NCBI RefSeq assembly: GCF_000282035.1
Contig: NZ_AKKA01000121.1
Coordinates: 1-64,000 of the forward strand
Direction: 5' to 3'
Source of the DNA: Rhizobium sp. CF122
GTDB taxonomy: Bacteria; Pseudomonadota; Alphaproteobacteria; Rhizobiales; Rhizobiaceae
DNA: 64,000 nucleotides
Shown here: piece by piece, positions 60,242-64,000 of the stretch
Layout: each line of letters opens with the position of its first letter
Position numbering within the stretch: position 1 is the stretch's first letter
Program-made: the position numbers and the translations under genes
Notes under the pieces: model-generated
What the model was told of the DNA's origin: nothing
Database searches by the model: none
The model's input: the letters and a program-made list of their open reading frames with translations, nothing else

Positions 60242-61243
60242 ATGGTTCCCTTTTCCATTCTTGATCTCTCTCCCGTTCCAGAAGGCGGGACGATCCGCCA
60301 GTCGCTCGAGAGTTCGGCGCGCATGGCGCAGAAGGCCGAAGAATTCGGATACAGCCGTTTCTGGCTGGCGGAACATCATGGCATGCCGGGGATTGCCAGC
60401 GCGGCGACGGCTGTCGTGATCGGCCATGTCGGCGCCGCGACCAAGCGCATTCGTATCGGCTCGGGCGGCATCATGCTACCGAACCATTCGCCGTTGGTCA
60501 TTGCCGAGCAATTCGGGACGCTGGAGGCGCTGTTCCCGGGCCGGGTCGATCTCGGTCTTGGCCGGGCGCCCGGCACCGACATGCGTACCGCACAGGCGCT
60601 GCGGCGCAATCTCGACGCCGGGGCGCAGAGCTTCCCGAACGATGTCGTCGAGTTGCAGCAGCTGCTTGGCGCGCCGATTGAGAACCAGGCGACCCTCGCT
60701 GTTCCAGGCATGAATTCCAATGTGCCGATCTGGCTGCTTGGCTCCAGCCTCTATAGCGCACAGCTCGCCGCGATGCTCGGGCTGCCCTATGCCTTCGCCT
60801 CGCACTTCGCGCCGGATTCGCTGCTCGATGCCATCGACATCTACCGCAGCCGATTCAAGCCGTCTGCCGTGCTCGACAAGCCCTATGTCATGGTCGGCGT
60901 CATGGGTTCAGTCGCCGCGACGGATGAGGAGGCGCAGTATCATTTCACCTCCGCCCAGCAGCAGTTCGTCAACCTGCGTCGCAACGTGCGCGGTCAGTTC
61001 CCGCGCCCGGTCGAGGATATGGAGAGCTTCTGGTCGCCGATGGAAAAGCTGACCGTGGAGCATACGCTTCGCTACGCCGTCGTCGGTTCGCAGAAGACGG
61101 CTGAAGCAAAGCTCACGCAGTTCCTGGCCGAGACGGAAGCCGACGAGGTCATCATTTCGATGCCGATCCATGACGTCGAGGCAAGATTGAAATCGGTCGA
61201 GCTTTTTGCTGGGCTCGGAAACTTCCTCCGCGCTGCGGCCTAA
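60242..61243 (+). CDS. LLM-class flavin-dependent oxidoreductase
   Basis: A 333-residue bacterial luciferase-like monooxygenase. Conserved segments are FGYSRFWLAEHHGMPGIASA, IRIGSGGIMLPNHSPLVIAE and RVDLGLGRAPGTDMRTAQAL, typical of the MsnO8/YvbT-like group. It uses reduced flavin from a partner reductase; the substrate is unknown. ATG 60242 is preferred over the upstream in-frame start because the conserved FSILDLSPVPEG begins just after it. Confidence 0.9.
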   Translation: MVPFSILDLSPVPEGGTIRQSLESSARMAQKAEEFGYSRFWLAEHHGMPGIASAATAVVIGHVGAATKRIRIGSGGIMLPNHSPLVIAEQFGTLEALFPGRVDLGLGRAPGTDMRTAQALRRNLDAGAQSFPNDVVELQQLLGAPIENQATLAVPGMNSNVPIWLLGSSLYSAQLAAMLGLPYAFASHFAPDSLLDAIDIYRSRFKPSAVLDKPYVMVGVMGSVAATDEEAQYHFTSAQQQFVNLRRNVRGQFPRPVEDMESFWSPMEKLTVEHTLRYAVVGSQKTAEAKLTQFLAETEADEVIISMPIHDVEARLKSVELFAGLGNFLRAAA

Positions 61244-61330
61244 TGTCGCGCATCCCGGGCGGTTCAGGTCCCACAGCCATTTGTGTGAATTGACTTAACG
61301 CAGCCGGACCATAGCTTTGCTTGATCACAC

Positions 61331-61348
61331 ATGTCGTTTGCACGACAT
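61331..61348. promoter_or_regulatory. Palindrome upstream of the cytochrome c gene
   Basis: ATGTCGT-TTGC-ACGACAT, perfect 7-bp arms extended by partial pairing (CACAC outside, TTGTG on the other side), 86 bases before the cytochrome start. It looks like a dimeric regulator site. It is not a FixK/FNR box. Confidence 0.45.
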
Positions 61349-61433
61349 TGTGGCGATACAAATGTGATGGACGGCGCACGCCGCAAATCGCGCGCGGTCG
61401 GTTTCGAGCAACCTTTGGAGGATCAGGCTTGCT

Positions 61434-61820
61434 ATGCGTTACCGTGGTCTTGCTGTTTTGATTTCACTGATCTGTCTTCCCGCCTCGGCCGCCATTGCCC
61501 AAGAAGGCGATGCGGCGGCCGGGGAAACGGTATTCAAGAAGTGCGCGGTCTGTCATGTGGCGGATACCGACAAGAACAAGGTGGGTCCGTCGTTGAACCA
61601 CCTGTTCGGCCGAACCGCCGGCACGCATCCGAATTTTGCCTATTCGCCCGCGATGAAGGCCGCAGGCACAGCCGGGTTGGTCTGGGATGAAAATTCGTTA
61701 CGCGATTATCTTCACAACCCAAAGCTGAAGGTTAAGGGCACGAAGATGGTGTTCATCGGTCTGAAGGACGACGGCGAAATTCTCAATCTGATCGCCTATC
61801 TCAAGCAATTCTCGAAATAA
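61434..61820 (+). CDS. Class I cytochrome c, exported
   Basis: A 128-residue c-type cytochrome: signal peptide (about residues 1-22, ending AAIAQ), heme-binding CAVCH at about residue 37 in FKKCAVCHVADTDKNKVGPS, and the axial Met in KVKGTKMVFIGLKDDG. The size and the NKVGPSLNHLFGRTAGTHPN segment match mitochondrial-type cytochrome c550/c2. It probably donates electrons to the oxidase encoded downstream (61966 onward). Periplasmic. Confidence 0.92.
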   Translation: MRYRGLAVLISLICLPASAAIAQEGDAAAGETVFKKCAVCHVADTDKNKVGPSLNHLFGRTAGTHPNFAYSPAMKAAGTAGLVWDENSLRDYLHNPKLKVKGTKMVFIGLKDDGEILNLIAYLKQFSK

Positions 61821-61965
61821 AATCAGCTTATTGAAGCTTCGTCGACAGTCTGGCGAGGTTCCTCTCGTGCCATTGCCGTGATGTCCTGTTTATGAGATAG
61901 TCCTAACGTAAGTGCCGACGGATTGCGGGTAATTTCCGCGGCCGGCAGGGGCTTGGGAGGAACGC

Positions 61966-62775
61966 ATGGTTGTCGTGCTGGTTCTCGTTCTGATCGTTGT
62001 CGGGTCGGTGGCATTCCACTTGTTCAGCCCGTGGTGGTGGACTCCGATCGCCTCGAACTGGAACTACATCGACAATACCATCATCATCACGTTCTGGATC
62101 ACCGGTATCGTCTTCGTCGCCGTGATCTCTTTCATGGCCTATTGCATCTATCGTTTTCGGCATAAGCCCGGTAACCGGGCGGCCTACGAGCCGGAGAACA
62201 AGCGCCTGGAATGGTGGCTTGCCGGCAGCACGGCCCTTGGCGTGGGAGCGATGCTCGCGCCGGGCCTCGTCGTCTGGAACCAGTTCATCACCGTCCCGGC
62301 GGGAGCGGCAGAAGTCGAAGTCATCGGTCAGCAATGGCTGTGGAATTTCCGGTTGCCGGGCGCCGACGGTCAGCTGGGCAGGGCGGACAATCGTGCCGTT
62401 TCCGCCGACAACCCTCTCGGCGTGATCAGGAACGATCCAGCCGGCCTGGACGACATCATCATCGCAGGCGGCGAACTGCATCTCCCGATCGGCAAGCCGA
62501 TCCGTGTCCACCTGCGCTCGATCGACGTGCTGCATGATTTCTATGTTCCGGAGTTCCGCGCCAAGATGGACATGATCCCAGGCTCGGTCACCTATTTCTG
62601 GTTCACGCCGACGCGAACGGGCACCTTCGAGGTGTTGTGCGCGGAGCTTTGCGGCGTTGCACATGCGCAGATGCGAGGAACGGTCGTCGTCGACGAGGCG
62701 GACGCCTATCAGGAGTGGCTGGCGCAGCAACAGACATTCTCGCAGCTGATGGCAGCGGTTGAACCGGCCGAGTAG
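61966..62775 (+). CDS. coxB: Cytochrome c oxidase subunit II
   Basis: A 269-residue subunit II with two N-terminal membrane helices (about residues 2-20 and 42-62) and a periplasmic CuA domain. The CuA ligands are in VLCAELCGVAHAQMRGTVVV (C-x3-C-x3-H-x2-M), with the other His in SIDVLHDFYVPEF. The insertion around NRAVSADNPLGVI is typical of the alternative CoxM-like subunit II. It begins at 61966 after GGGAGG. It accepts electrons from cytochrome c and passes them to subunit I, next gene. Confidence 0.94.
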   Translation: MVVVLVLVLIVVGSVAFHLFSPWWWTPIASNWNYIDNTIIITFWITGIVFVAVISFMAYCIYRFRHKPGNRAAYEPENKRLEWWLAGSTALGVGAMLAPGLVVWNQFITVPAGAAEVEVIGQQWLWNFRLPGADGQLGRADNRAVSADNPLGVIRNDPAGLDDIIIAGGELHLPIGKPIRVHLRSIDVLHDFYVPEFRAKMDMIPGSVTYFWFTPTRTGTFEVLCAELCGVAHAQMRGTVVVDEADAYQEWLAQQQTFSQLMAAVEPAE

Positions 62776-62829
62776 GCCGGCGTCGCGGCCGAGGAGCGGC
62801 CGTGACGGGAGGAGGAAGGAAGGCATCCG

Positions 62830-64000
62830 ATGGTTGATATTCCGACCAGTGCCGGCGACGTCATCCCGCCCGCCGAGGTCGCGGACGTCGAGCTCTATCA
62901 TCCGAAGAGCTGGTGGACGAAGTATGTCTTCAGCCAGGATGCCAAGGTCATCGCCATCCAGTATTCCCTGACGGCGTTCGCCATTGGTTTCGTAGCGCTC
63001 GTTCTATCCTGGCTGATACGCCTGCAGCTCGGCTTTCCCGGCTATTTTTCCTTCATCGACGCGGATCATTATTACCAGTTCATCACCATGCACGGCATGA
63101 TCATGGTGATCTATCTGCTGACGGCGCTCTTTCTCGGCGGCTTCGGGAACTACCTCATTCCGCTGATGGTCGGCGCGCGCGACATGGTGTTCCCCTATGC
63201 GAACATGCTGAGCTATTGGCTCTACCTGCTCGCCGTCATCGTGCTCGTCGCGGGCTTTTTCGCGCCGGGCGGTCCAACGGGTGCGGGCTGGACGCTCTAT
63301 CCGCCGCAGGCATTGACATCAGGCACGCCGGGTGGGCGCGACTGGGGCATCATCCTGATGCTGTCGTCGCTCATCATCTTCATCATCGGCTTCACGATGG
63401 GCGGGCTGAACTACGTCGTCACCGTACTGCAGGGGCGGGCGCGCGGCATGACACTGATGCGGATGCCATTGACCGTCTGGGGCATTTTCACCGCGACCGT
63501 GATGGCGTTGCTTGCCTTTCCGGCGCTCTTCGTCGCGGCGGTCATGATGCTGTTTGATCGGCTGCTCGGCACCAGCTTCTTCATGCCGGCAATTGTCGAA
63601 ATGGGCGAGCAACTCCCGTCGGACGGTGGAAGCCCGATCCTCTTCCAGCACCTCTTCTGGTTCTTCGGGCACCCCGAGGTCTATATCGTGGCGCTTCCCG
63701 CCTTCGGCATCGTCTCCGATCTTATCAGTACGCACGCGCGCAAGAACATTTTCGGCTACCGGATGATGGTCTGGGCGATCGTGATCATCGGAGCCCTGAG
63801 CTTCGTCGTCTGGGCGCACCACATGTATGTCAGCGGCATGAACCCGAACTTCGGATTCTTCTTTGCCACGACGACCCTGATCATAGCCGTGCCGACTGCG
63901 ATCAAGGTCTACAACTGGGTGCTCACGCTGTGGCGAGGCGACATCCACCTGACACTGCCGATGCTGTTTGCCATCGCGTTCATTGTGACATTCGTCAATG
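62830..64000 (+). CDS. ctaD: Cytochrome c oxidase subunit I, 3' end outside the window
   Basis: The first 390 codons of a heme-copper oxidase subunit I; the gene runs past the right edge. The start MVDIPTSAGDVIPPAEVADV follows GGAGGAAGGAAGG. Heme and copper ligands are visible in ITMHGMIMVIYLL (heme a His), WFFGHPEVYIVALPAF (CuB His-Glu-Tyr), and VVWAHHMYVSGMNPN (CuB His pair). It catalyses oxygen reduction and proton pumping. Together with coxB it begins an operon resembling the alternative coxMNOP oxidase of rhizobia. Confidence 0.96.
   Translation, partial: MVDIPTSAGDVIPPAEVADVELYHPKSWWTKYVFSQDAKVIAIQYSLTAFAIGFVALVLSWLIRLQLGFPGYFSFIDADHYYQFITMHGMIMVIYLLTALFLGGFGNYLIPLMVGARDMVFPYANMLSYWLYLLAVIVLVAGFFAPGGPTGAGWTLYPPQALTSGTPGGRDWGIILMLSSLIIFIIGFTMGGLNYVVTVLQGRARGMTLMRMPLTVWGIFTATVMALLAFPALFVAAVMMLFDRLLGTSFFMPAIVEMGEQLPSDGGSPILFQHLFWFFGHPEVYIVALPAFGIVSDLISTHARKNIFGYRMMVWAIVIIGALSFVVWAHHMYVSGMNPNFGFFFATTTLIIAVPTAIKVYNWVLTLWRGDIHLTLPMLFAIAFIVTFVN

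Overview
This window is from an alphaproteobacterial chromosome, most likely a Rhizobium or a close relative in the Rhizobiaceae. The evidence is GC-rich coding sequence, the order tkt-gap-pgk-class I fba, the lpiA-acvB pair, GapR and RcdA homologues, a 6S RNA directly after zapA, a NasT/NasS nitrate regulator pair, and an alternative cox cluster. Most of it is core chromosome; I see no prophage, insertion sequence, CRISPR array, tRNA or rRNA.

Layout. Bases 1-2411 (minus strand) hold nasT-nasS followed by the 5' end of a nitrate transporter gene, with a sigma-54 promoter and an ANTAR-type antitermination leader between them. Bases 2600-7033 hold gapR, DUF1244, an N-formylglutamate amidohydrolase, DUF1036, pyruvate kinase and a LysE exporter. 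Bases 7035-15409 are an accessory metabolic stretch: a DUF4865-cupin-tautomerase operon with a divergent LysR regulator, a GlxA-type regulator facing a short-chain dehydrogenase, a PLP dehydratase, gamma-glutamyltransferase and an alpha/beta hydrolase. Bases 15474-21775 hold a TPR protein, rpmJ, purEK, two DUF465 genes, an ArsR regulator, a TauE-type permease, a ThiE-like protein and a SEL1-repeat protein. Bases 21777-24643 hold a chemoreceptor-like soluble protein and the scar of a deleted chemotaxis operon (cheS, a cheY fragment and a cheB fragment). Bases 24810-32694 hold an inositol monophosphatase, a MotA-like/OmpA-like pair, a flavoprotein, an ABC exporter and rpmE.

Bases 32808-36214 hold a truncated HxlR regulator, rcdA, a candidate small RNA, DUF1192 and an MFS transporter. 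Bases 36211-48185 hold PhzF and the central-carbon block (fba, pgk, gap, tkt, later gnd) interleaved with a cation/proton antiporter, small proteins, zapA and 6S RNA. Bases 48293-54658 hold a mechanosensitive channel and lpiA-acvB, which make and remove lysyl-phosphatidylglycerol. Bases 54681-57565 hold a DinB-like protein and ruvCAB. Bases 57806-64000 hold a transmembrane chemoreceptor, a luciferase-like oxidoreductase, a cytochrome c, and the start of a cytochrome oxidase operon that runs off the window.

The strongest new observations are the complete nitrate leader (sigma-54 promoter, two A1/G4 hexaloop hairpins and an overlapping terminator) and the chemotaxis operon scar, where cheY is fused out of frame to the 3' part of cheB. 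Secondary points are a 28-codon ORF with an ideal ribosome site coupled to a dehydrogenase, a probable small RNA between rcdA and DUF1192, and several perfect palindromes that look like operators.
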